A stretch of DNA of 64,000 bases from Aradus depressus (lineage: Eukaryota > Arthropoda > Insecta > Hemiptera > Aradidae): the NCBI GenBank assembly GCA_963662175.1, contig OY759217.1, positions 8,806,562 to 8,870,561 of the forward strand. The letters run 5' to 3'. Made by a program: the position numbers and the translations under genes. This document shows positions 1-11,578 of the stretch, piece by piece; the stretch's first letter is position 1; each line of letters opens with the position of its first letter. A model generated the notes under the pieces. That model ran no database searches and was not told where the DNA came from. It worked only from the letters and a program-made list of their open reading frames with translations.

Positions 1-60
1 TAGTATTATAGTTAAAGTAAAATGTAAGCGAGTATAAGTACCGTTACAATATAAAAAATT
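1..60. repeat. Inverted copy of the sequence that leads into the 51-bp satellite
   Basis: The first 60 bases resemble, in reverse complement, bases about 34160-34205 just before the 51-bp tandem array. Shared blocks include TGTAAGCGAGTA and CGTTACAATATA. It is probably the end of a dispersed element cut by the window edge. Confidence 0.5.
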
Positions 61-600
61 ATATAAATATTTTGTATTATTATTTCTTTAAGATGTCTTT
101 TTTCACGACGATTTTTACCTTTCTTAGGTATAACAAGAGCGAAACACATAGAAAAATAAAAAATATAAATACATATATAAAATAGATTAACAAATAACAG
201 TAAAGAAATAGCAAATAACTATAGTAAATAGTTAATAATAAAATCAATGAAAATATTAAGCAAAAAGTAATTAGGATACAATTATAAGATATTGGTGGAG
301 TATCTCTGTCAGGAAAATAAAAATGATAGCAGAGACAAAGCATGTTACCATGAGCTAAAATCTAGTCGAATATTTGTACAGTGAAAAGTGGATTGATTCG
401 TTCTTGTATTGGAGCCGGGATGGGGATGAAAGGTAAATAGGGGTCGGTTTCCATCAAATGCACTACATCTGCACTGGACACGACTGCTAATTGCATAAAA
501 GCTTTACTGCAGTATAGGTACAATATTTAACAGATTGAATTAATATGCAACAAATTATTATCTTTGAAATTAACTGCATAGTTTCTAATTGCTTATGGAA
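61..600. other. AT-rich stretch, no gene seen
   Basis: The sequence is AT-rich with only short unsupported frames. No motif, repeat border or splice-consistent exon was recognised. Confidence 0.5.
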
Positions 601-602
601 TT

Positions 603-628
603 TCTCTCTCTCTCTCTCTCTCTCTCGA
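603..628. repeat. (CT)n microsatellite
   Basis: A run of TC dinucleotides of about 26 bases. Confidence 0.95.
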
Positions 629-749
629 CTAGTTAAACATTTTAAATCCTATTTCTCATGAATTGATAATGATGGTTATAATAACACACTATCACCTAGT
701 TTCATCACGTTTCTCCGGCATTTTCCCAGCTATAGCAAGTATAGAAGAA

Positions 750-1640
750 GTTATATAATTGTTCGAAAATTCGAATTTGGCTTTTCAACGGAATTTCATG
801 ATTCCAAATATGAAAAAAAAAAAAATTCTGTCTGTGAAAACGATAACTCCCGACAGAATGAATGTATCGACGCGAAATTTTATATGTGAATCCAAAACCC
901 TGTAATGACGACAACCAGCGGCGTAGCAAGGGGGGCAGGGGGGGCACATGCCCCCCCACCCTGGCCAGAGCAAAAAACCAAGATTACGAAAATTGTGCTC
1001 TACTTAAATGTACATGTACAAAACAAGTCATATTACATTTATTTAAATATACATGAATTCGATCATTTCATTTCCTCGTTCAAAATCTTCATTTATGTTA
1101 TACTTCATACTCTTAAAGCTGATTTTACATGCGCAGTAAAAATGCAAAGAGCAGCAGCGGCAATGGATGTGATAAATGATTCTAAAAGCACAGAAACCAC
1201 ACCTGCTTGTGCGCTTTGCATTTTTGCTGTTCATGTAAAGTCAGCTTAAGTATTACAGTTAGTGGTTACCTCAGGGGGAGCTTCTAGAGGTCCGAGTCTC
1301 CCAAATTAATAACAAAAAGTCTGCAGCGCTAACCACGGAAACTGTGGACTGTGTCCCCGGGAGTCTATACCCCCCCCCCCCCCCCCTGCTGAAATCCTGG
1401 CTACGCCCCTGACGACAACTATTGTTAATTAGGGATAAGAGGGGAGGCTTAACAAAATATTTAATAACTGCCTATAGAATGAATGTATCGACCAGAATCC
1501 CATAAAGACGACACTTAATTATTTTCAGTGGAATCGACAAAAGAGTAGGGGACGATCAAAGGGGGGCTAAGATGTTTACACATTAAAACTAAATTTTATT
1601 TTACGTCTGATCTTTGCAGGGATACCTTTTAAGAATTTTC
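750..1640. repeat. Repeat A copy, interrupted by a hAT MITE
   Basis: This copy carries the hallmark blocks of the dispersed family called Repeat A here: GATTCCAAA near a run of A, AACGATAACTCCCGA, GAATGTATCGAC, and ACCCTGTAA followed by GACGACA. The family has no long reading frame and has inverted-repeat ends. Bases 916-1411 are a later hAT insertion that splits it, and the repeat resumes after the 8-bp duplication. Confidence 0.65.
916..1411. mobile_element. Non-autonomous hAT element (MITE, 496 bp)
   Basis: The 8-bp direct duplication ACGACAAC lies at 908-915 and 1412-1419. The ends are imperfect inverted repeats: CAGCGGCGTAGC on the left and GGCTACGCCCCTG on the right. An 8-bp duplication with such ends fits the hAT superfamily. 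Internally it holds a second inverted pair near 1119-1155 and 1214-1248 and a 17-base poly(C) run at 1370-1386. No transposase is encoded. It sits inside a Repeat A copy, so it is younger than that copy. Confidence 0.85.
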
Positions 1641-1879
1641 TAAAGCCACAACCTCGTAAATTCTCTCACATTATCTCCGCCACTGGAGAACTTTTAATGT
1701 TGAGAGCAGCCTTTTAAAGCCTAACGCCTGTTCCAAAAAAAAAAAAAAAAAAACAATGTTACAAGGTAAATTCAATTTTTTATCTCACTCTTGTGTTGTA
1801 GTCTCAGATACTTACTAGTTCAACAACTGGGAGATAGGTGCAGCTATATTGGGTCTCAACAAACCAACAAATACAAAAA

Positions 1880-1995
1880 AATTGTCGGTGAATCACGGCC
1901 GTGTACTTCCGCAGCACGAATTAATCAACTGAGTTTTTATTCCTCCTTCCGGAATCGGCAGGACTAAAAATTAATAATAATATTTATTTCCGTTA
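1880..1995. repeat. Repeat A fragment
   Basis: It carries the other-end hallmark of Repeat A, GTACTTCC followed by CAGCACGAATTAATCAA. Confidence 0.55.
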
Positions 1996-2177
1996 AACCA
2001 AAACATGGCAATAGGATACGTCGTAAGAATGTATACATTAAGGTAGCTTATAAATTAGATACATAAACAGCTATTTTTTATGTATCAATTCTTTATTTTG
2101 AATATTTACAATCGGTATAAGCCATGAAGTAAATTTGATGAATGACAAAACATTAAAATATACATTAAAAGAAAGAG

Positions 2178-2179
<2 letters not shown>

Positions 2180-2210
<31 letters not shown>
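2180..2210. repeat. (AT)n microsatellite
   Basis: An uninterrupted AT dinucleotide run of about 30 bases. Confidence 0.95.
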
Positions 2211-2215
<5 letters not shown>

Positions 2216-2349
2216 AAACAAAAAGAAAATATTAAATTTAAATAATAATAAACATAAACATAAAAATAAAATAATAATAAAGATATAATAAAATGAACAT
2301 GAAAGCCCTTCAACTTGAAACACACTTCTCTGCCATCCCCATCCCTCCA

Positions 2350-2821
2350 ACTTAATGGGGGCAGGGAAGGCCGCGGGGGCACGAGTGATCCTCCTGCCTT
2401 CTCGCCTCGCCAATCACTGTCCAGCAGTGGAGGCAGGCCAAGAAAGAGGAGAGTTGAAAGTAAGAGGATTACATGAGAGGAGAAGCTGGTCATCACCGGC
2501 ACTCCCTAAATATTTTTGTTACAGTAGCAGGTCTCTCGGCCAGCGCCGCCTCAGTCTTCGGGGGGGATTATCTGGATGGGAATGGGATGACCAGAGTCGA
2601 GCAACTGGATTGACGTGGGAAGAAAGGTTAGAGTCGAATTTGGAGAAGCGGGACTTGATGAGGTCAATAACATAAGGGATTTTAAGGTCATTGTGGAGGG
2701 TAAGGTTGGACACATAGAAGGGTGCATCGACAATTGTTCTTAGGACTTTGGATTGGAAGGACTGGATACACTTGATGTTAGATGGCTTAAAACAGCTATT
2801 AACTCTTCGGGTCTGACACAC
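2350..2821 (-). pseudogene. Jockey-type LINE reverse transcriptase, C-terminal fragment
   Basis: A 100-residue minus-strand frame (2519-2821) matches the end of Jockey-clade reverse transcriptases. It shows the IQSFQSKVLRTIVDAPFYVS block, a following LHNDLKIPYV, and the closing P-RRLRRRWPRDLL motif. In these LINEs this is the segment after the polymerase palm and near the stop codon. The endonuclease and most of the polymerase are absent, as expected of a 5'-truncated dead copy. Bases 2350-2518 may be its 3' UTR. The Jockey assignment is by motif memory only. Confidence 0.7.
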
Positions 2822-3007
2822 ATGGATTGGAACAATACTACTAAAAAGTAAAAAGAAATTAATAAATAAATACTTGAAAATATGAGAAAATATAATAATA
2901 TTATACAGTAGATAAAGTATATAATAAATACAGTAGATATATTATTTTAATTTAATTAAAATTAAGATAACAATTTTTGATAACTTTTCTGGAATTTTCT
3001 TTTTTAA

Positions 3008-3046
3008 GACGACATTTCGGGACTTTCTCACGTCTCTTCCTCAGAT
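3008..3046 (-). ncRNA. Hammerhead-ribozyme-like motif
   Basis: On the minus strand the order is CUGAGGA, one extra A, GAGAC, an 8-nt loop, GUCCC, then GAAA followed by UGUCGUC. The 7-nt core, stem II (four of five pairs) and GAAA sit in hammerhead order. The extra nucleotide between core and stem II is not in the textbook fold, and stem I is unclear. It may be inactive. Confidence 0.4.
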
Positions 3047-3439
3047 CACAAATATAGAAAAGAGAGAAAAAAAACAAAAAAAAAACAATAATTTAAAAAT
3101 ATTATTATATAAATGAATTAAGTAAATAAATAAAATGTTAATAAAAATATATAAAAAAGAAAAACAAGAAAAATAAATTAATATATAAATAATAAAAAAT
3201 GTTGATTAAAAGATAGATTCAAGAGACCTTAGAGAGGATATCTCTGGAGGAACCCTGTCAAAAAAAATAAAAATAAAATCTATGTATCAAATAATGTTTT
3301 TGGGTATAAAACACGATTTTTTTTACTATGGTTTTTACTATTTTTGAACAATGAGAAAAAAATTTCTTTTCCGAATAGAAGATTTCCTCTTACATAAACG
3401 TTTTTAGTTGAAGTTTAAATGTTCTTATTATTTCTACTG

Positions 3440-3860
3440 TCTTCAAGAAGTGGGGACAATAGTTGACTTACACAAGAATTTCTGATTCCTCATACTAAAT
3501 TTTGTGTCGAAACATTCATCGGAGATTTTATGTTATTGTATACCCACAGATACAAACACATACAGACAGGAAAGGTTTTTTTTTTTTTATAGTAGTCAGA
3601 AAAAATGAAATTTCGGTGCAAACATCAAATTTATGACCGATTACATAACTTCTCCTATACTTCTTATGGCTGGGGAAATAAAATGTGGTTGTGTTTTCGG
3701 AAACTCACTCAGAAATACGAGTACCTACTTTGTTGAAATTACAACGGAGTTTCATGTTTCCCAACCTTCTGATTCTAAAAAATTGAAGAAAAAATCCTTG
3801 TAATAAGAAATTTCATATAAGTATCCAGAACGACTTGTATCAATTTTGGCTTGAAGGGAC
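3440..3860. repeat. Repeat A copy
   Basis: It shows the right half of Repeat A: GTTGACTTAC, GTGTCGAAACATTCATC, ACCGATTACATAACTTC and CCTATACTTCTTATGG, then a left-end-like block near 3750-3780. It has no coding potential. Confidence 0.6.
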
Positions 3861-3982
3861 GGTGGGACCTGTGAAAAGGGGTTGTATTAAAAAAACCGAA
3901 TAACTGACATTTATAATAACAAGTAAAGAAAAAAACATGTTTTTTAAAAAATATTGTCTATTTCACAAAATAATATATATAA

Positions 3983-4025
3983 TATGGGAGTACTTTCGGT
4001 ATTGCTACCATCTTCAGCCAAGACT
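3983..4025 (-). ncRNA. Hammerhead-ribozyme-like motif, GCAA-loop class
   Basis: On the minus strand the sequence reads CUGAAGA, one U, GGUA, GCAA, UACC, GAAA, then GUACUC and CCAUA. Stem II is four perfect pairs closed by a GNRA-type loop. Stem III would be a two-pair mini-helix. The UGG before the core can pair with CCA after the predicted cleavage base C of GUACUC, forming stem I. It lies in a repeat (about 3940-4130) that recurs at 37258, 39970 and 57230. One nucleotide is extra relative to the standard core, so activity is uncertain. Confidence 0.55.
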
Positions 4026-4169
4026 TAACAAATACTAAATGGAAGTTCAACCAGTTTACAATCCAAACGGTACCCTTCCTTCAGCCCCATCGGGGTTTTT
4101 CCTATCTCTCCTGTACAGTTACTTATGCCTTAAAATATGGAAAACGTTTAAAATAAAATTTCGTCTCAA

Positions 4170-4400
4170 ATTGAAATCTTAATAATAAAAGAAAAATTTT
4201 AAAATAGTATGTAGTCATTAAAAAGCACATCATCTTTGATTTATTTTCTATATACATAAATATTTGTATTTTAAACAGCATAATATGAAAATATATAATA
4301 TTGAAATCTTAATATTAAAAGAAAAATTTTGAAATAGTATATTATACAATTTCAACATTTTTCTTTTAATATTAAGATTTCAATTTGAAACAAAATTTTA
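4170..4400. repeat. AT-rich fold-back
   Basis: Two arms at about 4302-4336 and 4349-4386 are inverted copies of TTGAAATCTTAATATTAAAA with short flanks. A third diverged copy lies near 4170. No gene is seen. Confidence 0.65.
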
Positions 4401-4574
4401 TTTTTAATGTTTAATTTTTTTAATAATTAAAAAATAAAAATGTCTCTGTAGTCATTAAGAATATGTGCAAAATAATAATAATAATACATAAATATATAAA
4501 CAATGAAAATACGTACAATGGTAATAATACAAAAGAACAATAGAAAATTAATAAATAACTAAAGTAGGTATATA

Positions 4575-4865
4575 CAGGGTGTCCTTTTTAGATGGCCCGG
4601 CTGAATTTCTCTTGAACCGATAACGTTATAAAAAAAATAAAAAATACGTATTTAATATTTTTCAATCTAGTTTAATATTTCGAGTTGTTTTTGAAAAAAA
4701 AATTGTACGGGGTACCACAGGACCAATACAACTTTAAAATTTCAAATAGGACCCTATACCTTCCGATACATCATTTTAAAGGATGTTTTACGCTGAAATC
4801 AATGGTGCAACCCGATTTTAAATTGGTCAAAAAATTATAAAGTTATGGTTAAAAATTAAAAGACA
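4575..4865 (+). repeat. Left long terminal inverted repeat
   Basis: Pairs with 6215-6500 in reverse complement. Matching landmarks include CCCGGCTGAATTTCTCTT, GGACCCTATACCTTCC and CGATTTTAAATTGGTCAAAA, in mirrored order. Confidence 0.88.
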
Positions 4866-4937
4866 AAAAAAAAACAATATATTTTGTTAGCTATTTTTAA
4901 TAATAAAAAAATCTCATACCCCTAGAGGTTGGTGAAC

Positions 4938-6019
4938 CTACATTTCATGTTCAAACTGCCTGCCCTCTTTGAAGATGCAAAGATTGGCTCGTCTTAACCA
5001 CTCTTCGCTGGTGCTCAGTGCGATAGACTGAGGAGAGACGGATCGACAAGCATTTTCCACTCTTTGCTGCAGTTCTTCAACTGACGTTGCAGGGTTATGA
5101 TTGGCATAAACGCTGTTTTTCAAATGTCCCCAAAAGAAAAAGTCTAACGGAGTTAGATCGGGTGACCGAGGAGGCCAACAGATGGGGCCGTGAGGTCCTA
5201 TCCACCTATCCCGGTAGTGACGATTTAAATAATCTCCCACCTGCAGAGAATTGTGTGCGGGACATCCATCAAGCTGCAGGAGCATTCTTTGCCGTTGCTG
5301 CAGAGGAACCTCTTCTAGTAAAGTTGGTAATTCCTCTCTCAAGAAATTTAGAAACTGACCTCCATTTAAATTGTTTCGGTAGAAATAAGGACCAATTAAT
5401 TTATTTCCGAGAAGTCCACACCAAACGTTGATGCTGTGAACCACCTGGTGACGACAAGAATACGATACTCTGGGATTTTCCTGTGCCCACGTTCGAAAAT
5501 TCCAACGATTCAGTACACCATTTGTGGTGAACTTTGATTCATCAGGATGTACGGGAGAATGCTTTCTTGAGCTTCCCAAATCGACATTTGTGCAAGGAAC
5601 ATTAGACGCCTGTCATAATCAGTCTCCCGAAGCCCCTGGACAAGATGAGAGCGATAGGGCTTAAAATTATAAGCCCGGAGTACATCTCTAATTTTGTTCT
5701 TTGAAAAACCTAAAACCATTCCAGTATTTCGGAGAGAAGAATTTGAATTTTCCATAACATACATTAAAATATCCAGCTCCTCGTCGGAATTGCGCTGCCG
5801 GTTTCTTGATGGACCCACAACTGATCCGAATCTCCTCATATTGTGAGCAACACGAATAAACGTTTTGTGGTTCACTTGGGGACGATGGTGAAATTTCTGG
5901 GAGTACAACACGACTGCACGGCGAGCAATACCGCCACTTTCAATAAAACAATTGTACATATCAACTTGTTCCTGATGGGAAAACTGCACCCTTCGGTTCA
6001 TTTTGACTGGCTGATTCAT
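4938..6019 (-). pseudogene. DD41D-type transposase, frameshifted
   Basis: Two overlapping minus-strand frames (5510-6019 and 4938-5579) are the two halves of one transposase. The first, 169 residues, is an N-terminal DNA-binding region with two helix-turn-helix-like stretches; its FSHQEQVDMYNCF start is typical of insect elements of this kind. The second, 213 residues, is the catalytic part: DESKFT carries the first aspartate, LQLDGCPAHN the second, and SPDLTPLDFFFWGHLK the third. I count 41 residues between the second and third aspartates, hence DD41D, as in rosa-type elements. The frames differ by one phase in their 70-base overlap, which indicates a single indel. It would act in the nucleus, cutting at the TIRs. 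Confidence 0.82.
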
Positions 6020-6214
6020 ACTGAATGAAAGGAAGTAGATACTGTTGTAAAAGTTGTTTATTTCCAGGAATTAAAATTCCCTTTCATAAGACCATTTGGG
6101 TAAACAATGACAGTGAATGTAAACAATAAAAGCAATTTAACGTTTTTACTAAAATTAGGAAGCAAATTCGGTTTATTGGAATTAATACCGAAACAAAATA
6201 AATGTTTTTTTTTT

Positions 6215-6500
6215 TTAATTTTGAATCATAACTTTATAAGTTTTTGACCAATTTAAAATCGGGTTGCACCGTTGATTTCAGCGTTAAAAATCCTTTAAAA
6301 TGATGTGTCGGAAGGTATAGGGTCCTATTTGAAATTTTAAAGTTGTATTGGTCCTGGGGTACCCCGTACAATTTTTTTTTCAAAAACAACTCGAAATATT
6401 AAACTAGACTAAAAAATATTAAATACGTATTTTTTATTTTTTTTTATAACGTTACCGGTTTAAGAGAAATTCAGCCGGGCCATCTAAAAAGGACACCCTG
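6215..6500 (-). repeat. Right long terminal inverted repeat
   Basis: Reverse complement of 4575-4865, ending GGACACCCTG just before the TA duplication. Confidence 0.88.
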
Positions 6501-6559
6501 TACATATAATAATAAAAACAATGAATAAAAATCTCCTTTTTTTTTAGTATAGACATCCT

Positions 6560-6770
6560 CCGAAAATTATAGACAATATACTTCCCCAGAACGAATTAAT
6601 CAATTAACTTTTCCATCCCCTCCAAAACTGGTCAGTCCACCGTTTGTGCTAGTAATCAAAAGTTGACTTATAATAGGGGCTCCGAAATCCTCTACTAAAT
6701 TTTGTATCGATAACTTCATTACAACGGCAGCTATTAGAGTTTTTGAGTTAAGCCCATTCCCTTTGGCTGA
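6560..6770. repeat. Repeat A fragment
   Basis: Contains the family blocks ACTTCCCC, AGAACGAATTAATCAATTAA, TTGACTTATAATAGG and GGCTGAAAATCAATAG. Confidence 0.55.
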
Positions 6771-7069
6771 AAATCAATAGGCGTTGTCCTTGTGCAGCGC
6801 TGCCAACCTCAAGATATTAAACGAGGTAGGATAGATAGTTAAATGTACACTAAATCGTCATTAATATGAGCTATTTTCAACTAACTGCCCAAGTTTACAA
6901 CTCAAATTAAAGTCAAAATTACTTGGTAGTTCTAATATTGCGATTCATTGCTTTTATACATCTCCAACTTTGGTTAATTATATCACTGTAATAAACAGAT
7001 ATTAGGCAATTGTATATCATTATAGTTGGTAGATATGTTCTACAACTCAACTTGTTGTTACACAAGTCC

Positions 7070-7190
7070 CAACACCTCATCGGGCCACGGCAGCCTGCTA
7101 GACTACTGTACCTCAAGATCCCGCGTTCGAAACCCGACCTAGGCCCTTAGGTTTTTATTCTTTTTACGATGTCAGGTAATAGTTTGCCCC
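7070..7190 (+). mobile_element. tRNA-derived SINE, head fragment
   Basis: Contains a B-box-like GCGTTCGAAACCCG followed by ACCTAGGCCCTTAGGTTTTT, the junction seen in all copies of the main SINE here, then a short piece of body (ACGATGTCAGGTA). The A box is degraded. Confidence 0.6.
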
Positions 7191-7239
7191 TTGCTACAAT
7201 TCTAGACTCGCTAGTTTCCTTGCATGTTCCAACCTAATT

Positions 7240-7500
7240 GTCTCAATGACCGAAAGAATAGCTAATAACGCAGATGCACGTCTGGGAGCCCTCTCTGGCG
7301 GGACCGGGCCTTGTGCGGGACCCCTGTGGTATCTCGATCTCCGGACGGTGGTCGGGCTTGGGAGCTTGATCGGCTCCGCCGGGGTCTCTGGACTGATGTA
7401 TTCCCGGTCTTGGATGGTTTGGTTGTTGCCTCATACAAGCACACCCTCTCTAACAGGCCTCGCTACTCCGGATACTGATTAGAACCGTCTGGCATCCATG
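7240..7500. other. GC-rich island of unknown nature
   Basis: About 260 bases of GC-rich sequence within AT-rich surroundings, open in several frames on both strands (for example + 7246-7482). No frame shows a recognisable domain. It may be a fragment of a retroelement 5' region. No function is assigned. Confidence 0.3.
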
Positions 7501-7523
7501 ACACTCGTGGTTGATATGCTTTT

Positions 7524-7543
7524 GGGGGGGGGGGGGGGGGGGG
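7524..7543. repeat. Poly(G) tract, 20 bases
   Basis: Uninterrupted run of G at the start of a Repeat A copy. Confidence 0.95.
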
Positions 7544-7544
7544 T

Positions 7545-7850
7545 TGATTTGCAGCCAAATCAGGTTAAGGTAAAGGGCATTAGGGGGGAAGTTTAACACA
7601 AAAACTCAAATAACTGCCGTTGTAATGAATGTTTCAACATGAAATTTAGTATGAGAATTGAGAAGCCTCTATGTAGGTCAACTATAGATTTTTAGCTGTG
7701 TGTCTATTATGAACACGATATCTCCCGATAGAATGAATATACCGCTGTGTGCATCCATAGCCCCTTCAGGGTGAGACCTGTTGATTTTCACTCAAATCAA
7801 ACCAAAATAAGAGGGGATTATGAGAGGGCTCTATACTATGTATTGGTTAA
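7545..7850. repeat. Repeat A copy
   Basis: Holds two tandem modules of the family: AACTGCCGTTGTAATGAATG and later AACACGATATCTCCCGATAG with GAATGAATATACCGC. Confidence 0.65.
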
Positions 7851-8063
7851 AATATAAATAAATATGGTTAAAATAATAGTTTGTAATAAAAATGAATAAG
7901 GGCGAAAGTTAATGCCCCTATAAGTTTAATTTATATTTATATTATATGTAAACAGTGGATATCCTATAAACAAATAGAAAAGAACACGATAAGAATTCAA
8001 CTCTGCCCATTGTCTGATTTTTACAAAGTATTACTATGAGCCTATTCAACAAACGTTAATTAG

Positions 8064-8175
8064 TTATTATAACTCGTGCCCGGGCTTTAACTAAGAGGTC
8101 ATATCGCCCATTACCAGAGTGCTCATCCTTCAGACATGAGCCCGACTCTTGGGAGTCCTTAATTTTGTCTACTCA
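8064..8175 (-). mobile_element. SINE 3' fragment
   Basis: Reverse complement of the SINE 3' end: CTCGTGCCCGGGCTTTAACT, a following AGGTCATATCGCC, then CCAGAGTGCTC and GAGCCCGACTC. Confidence 0.65.
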
Positions 8176-8539
8176 GATTTTATTACTATTTTAACCACAT
8201 GTATGTCAGACTGTAAGAGTTAATATCTGTTTATATATCTCATTTATAAGCTATCTTAATGTATACATTTTTATGTCGAATCCTATTTACCCTGTTATGG
8301 TTTAACTGAAATAAATAATATTATTATTATTATCAGAACTTTGAAAAGTTATTAACCTTAATTAATGCTCACTTATGGAGCCATATTCAAAAAAATTTGT
8401 GCTGGAAACTACAAACTAATCTCACGACAGATAAACATTACCGCGGGAGACAGAAGCTTGTCAAACAGTCGGTTATGTATTTACGTGTAGGTAAATATTG
8501 TTTTAATAAAATTTATTTATTTTATATATAATTTAAAAC

Positions 8540-9420
8540 TTGTACAATTTTTATTTATTTTTTGGACGGGAGGAGCAGGCAGGGAACCCCGAGGCACCCA
8601 CAGCCCAAGAAACAGGGGACGGAACCACCCTTCTCTCTCGTTATAGCCACTCAGACTTGGGCAATACAATGTACATCAGCACGGTTTGATAGCGAGGGGG
8701 TGGTTTTATGTGCCATGTGCCACCGACCACACCCTTCAGGACCCAGCGATCCTACCCTTAGTACCCAGGTCGTTGCTGCGATTCCTGCACACCCACCCCA
8801 AGAAACTACCTACGGTCTTTTTGTATCATTAAATTTCTAGTTTTTAATTTGTAAACTTGTATTTTGTACATTTGTACTTTACTTTGTAAACGGGTTTAAC
8901 CTACGAAGTCAAATCGCCTACTCCTGGGCAAGGCCAGCGTCTCTCTGGAGGAGACCATCCAGATACTCAATGGGATGGATTGGCACTTACTCTGTCTATT
9001 CATAGAAGATGCTACCAAATACAGAAAATTTCTTGTTGAATAATAATTATTCAATTGAATTATTCAATTATTAAATAATATATTTAAAAAAACCTTTACA
9101 GTTACATCCATATTTACAAATTCTAAGTCGAGGAACGCGGATATATTGTGGAATTTGTAATAAATAAATAAAACAAACTTATTTATTTACATCCATATTG
9201 TTCTTTGTTTTTCTTATTACACTACTTATAGTTTAATTGTTATATGTCTTATTTGTACAATTGTGCTGGAATTTTTTTTATTTATGAACTTTCATTATTT
9301 ATTTTCACTTTTTATGACCCTCTGTCCTGACAGACGGTCCTGGCCATTGTCAGTATTGTATACTCGATAATAGAATGTTTTGTAAGTGCATGTGTAAATA
9401 AAGTATATTTTCATTCATTC
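8540..9420. other. Probable LINE 3' remnant and unclassified GC-rich patch
   Basis: Bases 8562-8840 are a GC-rich patch with a 92-residue frame that matches nothing I recognise. Bases 9240-9420 look like the 3' UTR of a LINE: CTGTCCTGACAG, an AATAAA-like AAATAAAG signal, and an ending TTCATTCATTC. No functional gene is claimed. Confidence 0.35.
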
Positions 9421-11518
9421 AAGTCAAATCGCGTACTACCAGACCGCTCTTTCATGGCTCTGGAGCACATGAGCCTAACTCTACAGAGGGATTTTGCCTA
9501 CCCCTGTTCAGTTACCTAGACATCCGGCGTAGCTCACTGATGGCACTGACTCTCTGGCACTATAAAGAAATAGAGATTGGTAGGGAATTTAATAAAAAAG
9601 CTTCGAAGACAATGCAATAACCATGTACTGTAATACAAAAGCTATTCATATGTGACAGTAAGGATGTTGTGGGGCGAGAATTGTCAAAGAAATAATATAT
9701 GTTGTCTCCCCATTGTTTTATTTCCAGTACAGTCTGGAGTCAAGAAACATCAGTTTACACGGGTCGACCTCATATAACAACACGGTCATTCAACCAAAGA
9801 GAACTGTCTAAACAGCTAGTTTCAATGAAATTGGGCAACGCTGATGAAACACGGAAAAGTTGGGTGTTAGGTAATTGTCTGTCGTCATGATAAAAAAAAC
9901 TCAAACGTTAATGTATAGGTAAACACAAAAATAAGTCCACTTATACAACAATAATTGTATAGGCCGGTAGTGGTATTCAAAATAAGAATTTCCAAGTAAC
10001 CGGCTACAAAACCTCTGGTTGTGGAGGACCTCTCCAAAATATTGGAGAATAATAAGATTGATGAAGTTTATATGTAAAAGAATGTAATGAACAAAAGAAA
10101 ACCTGGAGAGATGGAGTTGGCCAACTGAAAAATAATAAGAGATAACAAAACATAAGATAAATATAACTAAAACTTAACTTGGAATATAACGTTTAACATA
10201 AAAATAAAAGTTCAAAACAATGGTAAAATAATAATGTTCTTATAGGTTAAGATGCCTTCTACGCCGCTCTGAGATGAGGAGGGGGGCTACTCGATGTTGA
10301 GATGATGTGGTGATGGGATGTTGAGATGATCTGGTGATGGGACGATGTCGTGATGGTTGATTAGGCGAAAAAATGCGCGAGGCCGAAATGTACGGTGCCG
10401 CCTTGGAGGCTCCTAGCAAGGTACTGAGAAGTTTAAGGCAGCCTACTTTAGTAAAAATTAGAGGATGTCTAGGATTAGTGGGGAGGAGACCGTAAACAGT
10501 CCGACTTCAGTACAATGAACAAAATAAATATTGAAATGCTGAAATTTAAAATTAATGCCGAAACAATAATATTTAGTTTATTTAAATAATAACACCTCTT
10601 AGTTTATTTATTATCAATTACACAATTTGTATTCATTTAGTACCACATTGTTAAACCTGCTAAAAATGACCGCCAAAAATCCAATGCCTTTATTGTTATC
10701 AGATTTATTTATTTGTTTATCAATATAATTATTTATTTTTCAATTTATTTATAAAATCCTCATTCATATAATGCCGGGGCCGCCCAACTTTTCGTAGAAT
10801 TGACGGTTCCCTCACATTGAATGTTCTAAGAATCAACTAAAGTGAACTGTCTAAACACGTTCTAGAATGCAATCGTCAATATTGAACAACTTGAGTTGGT
10901 TTCACCTCTTGTCGTTATTGCTTGTTTCGGTGACAAATTTTTAAAAATATCATGTTTAAATGGAGGAACGATCGTACTATTTTGTGATATTGTTGATCTA
11001 GGGACTTCCAAAACTATCTCCCGTTGGTAACTAACTTAAAGTAATCTGCAACTTCAGATCAGCAGGTATGGATTCTTTCATATTTCTGTCTTCTTTTTGA
11101 ACGCACGCCTGTACTTTACTGAACAAATAGAAACTTTCTTGCATCGTTCTTCAATGGTTTCTGAACATAGAATGGTCTTCTCCTAGCAACGTAGCTGTTG
11201 CACTAAGTGCATCTCGTCTAATAATCCAGGGCCACTAAGTGCATCTCGTCTAATAATCCAGGGCTTAACCCACCAACGTCTTTTTCTTCTCTTTTTTTTT
11301 CTTATCGAGTTGTTGACTTATTAATCGGTCACAAATGACAGTAACTCCTGCTTGCACTAATAGTTGGAAGCCATCTTGAAAACGACTGGTTCATTAGCGG
11401 AGATTCCATTCCAGTGAATCGTGTATACATATTTCATTCAACCACATTGTTTACTCCGATTGAATCAACTGCGTTGATCAACTCGGTCGACCCGTATACC
11501 CTGCCACACTGTAGGATG
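9421..11518. other. Unannotated AT-rich stretch
   Basis: A short SINE-like patch near 9421-9540 shares CGTACTACCAGA and AGCACATGAGCC. A roughly 36-bp direct duplication of CACTAAGTGCATCTCGTC plus flank lies at about 11200-11265. Bases 10290-10360 are GATG-rich. Otherwise no gene was seen. Confidence 0.4.
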
Positions 11519-11578
11519 TGCAACTGATGACGCAATCGTTGAAAATCGGTTCTGGTTGCAAATGAAACAGTGGGAAGA
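11519..11578 (+). repeat. Left part of an older hammerhead-like repeat split by the Gypsy element
   Basis: CTGATGACG, TTGAAAATCGGTTCTGGTTG and CAGTGGGAAGA match the palindromic element at 24380-24598. The match resumes at 14599 with GAAGACAACGTCTTTTATTT. The Gypsy element inserted into this older repeat. Confidence 0.7.

Larger units (their letters stand above)
4575..6500 (-). mobile_element. Tc1/mariner-superfamily transposon with very long TIRs (1,926 bp)
   Basis: The element starts with CAGGGTGTCC and ends with its reverse complement GGACACCCTG, both flanked by TA (4573-4574 and 6501-6502). TA duplication is the rule for Tc1/mariner elements. The terminal inverted repeats extend about 285 bp inward with only scattered differences. 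Between them a transposase frame lies on the minus strand. Only a frameshift seems to break it, so this is a fairly young copy. Confidence 0.9.

Noticed and set aside
905..1249. 114-residue frame
   Set aside because: It lies inside a 496-bp hAT MITE and crosses its internal inverted repeat; no domain.
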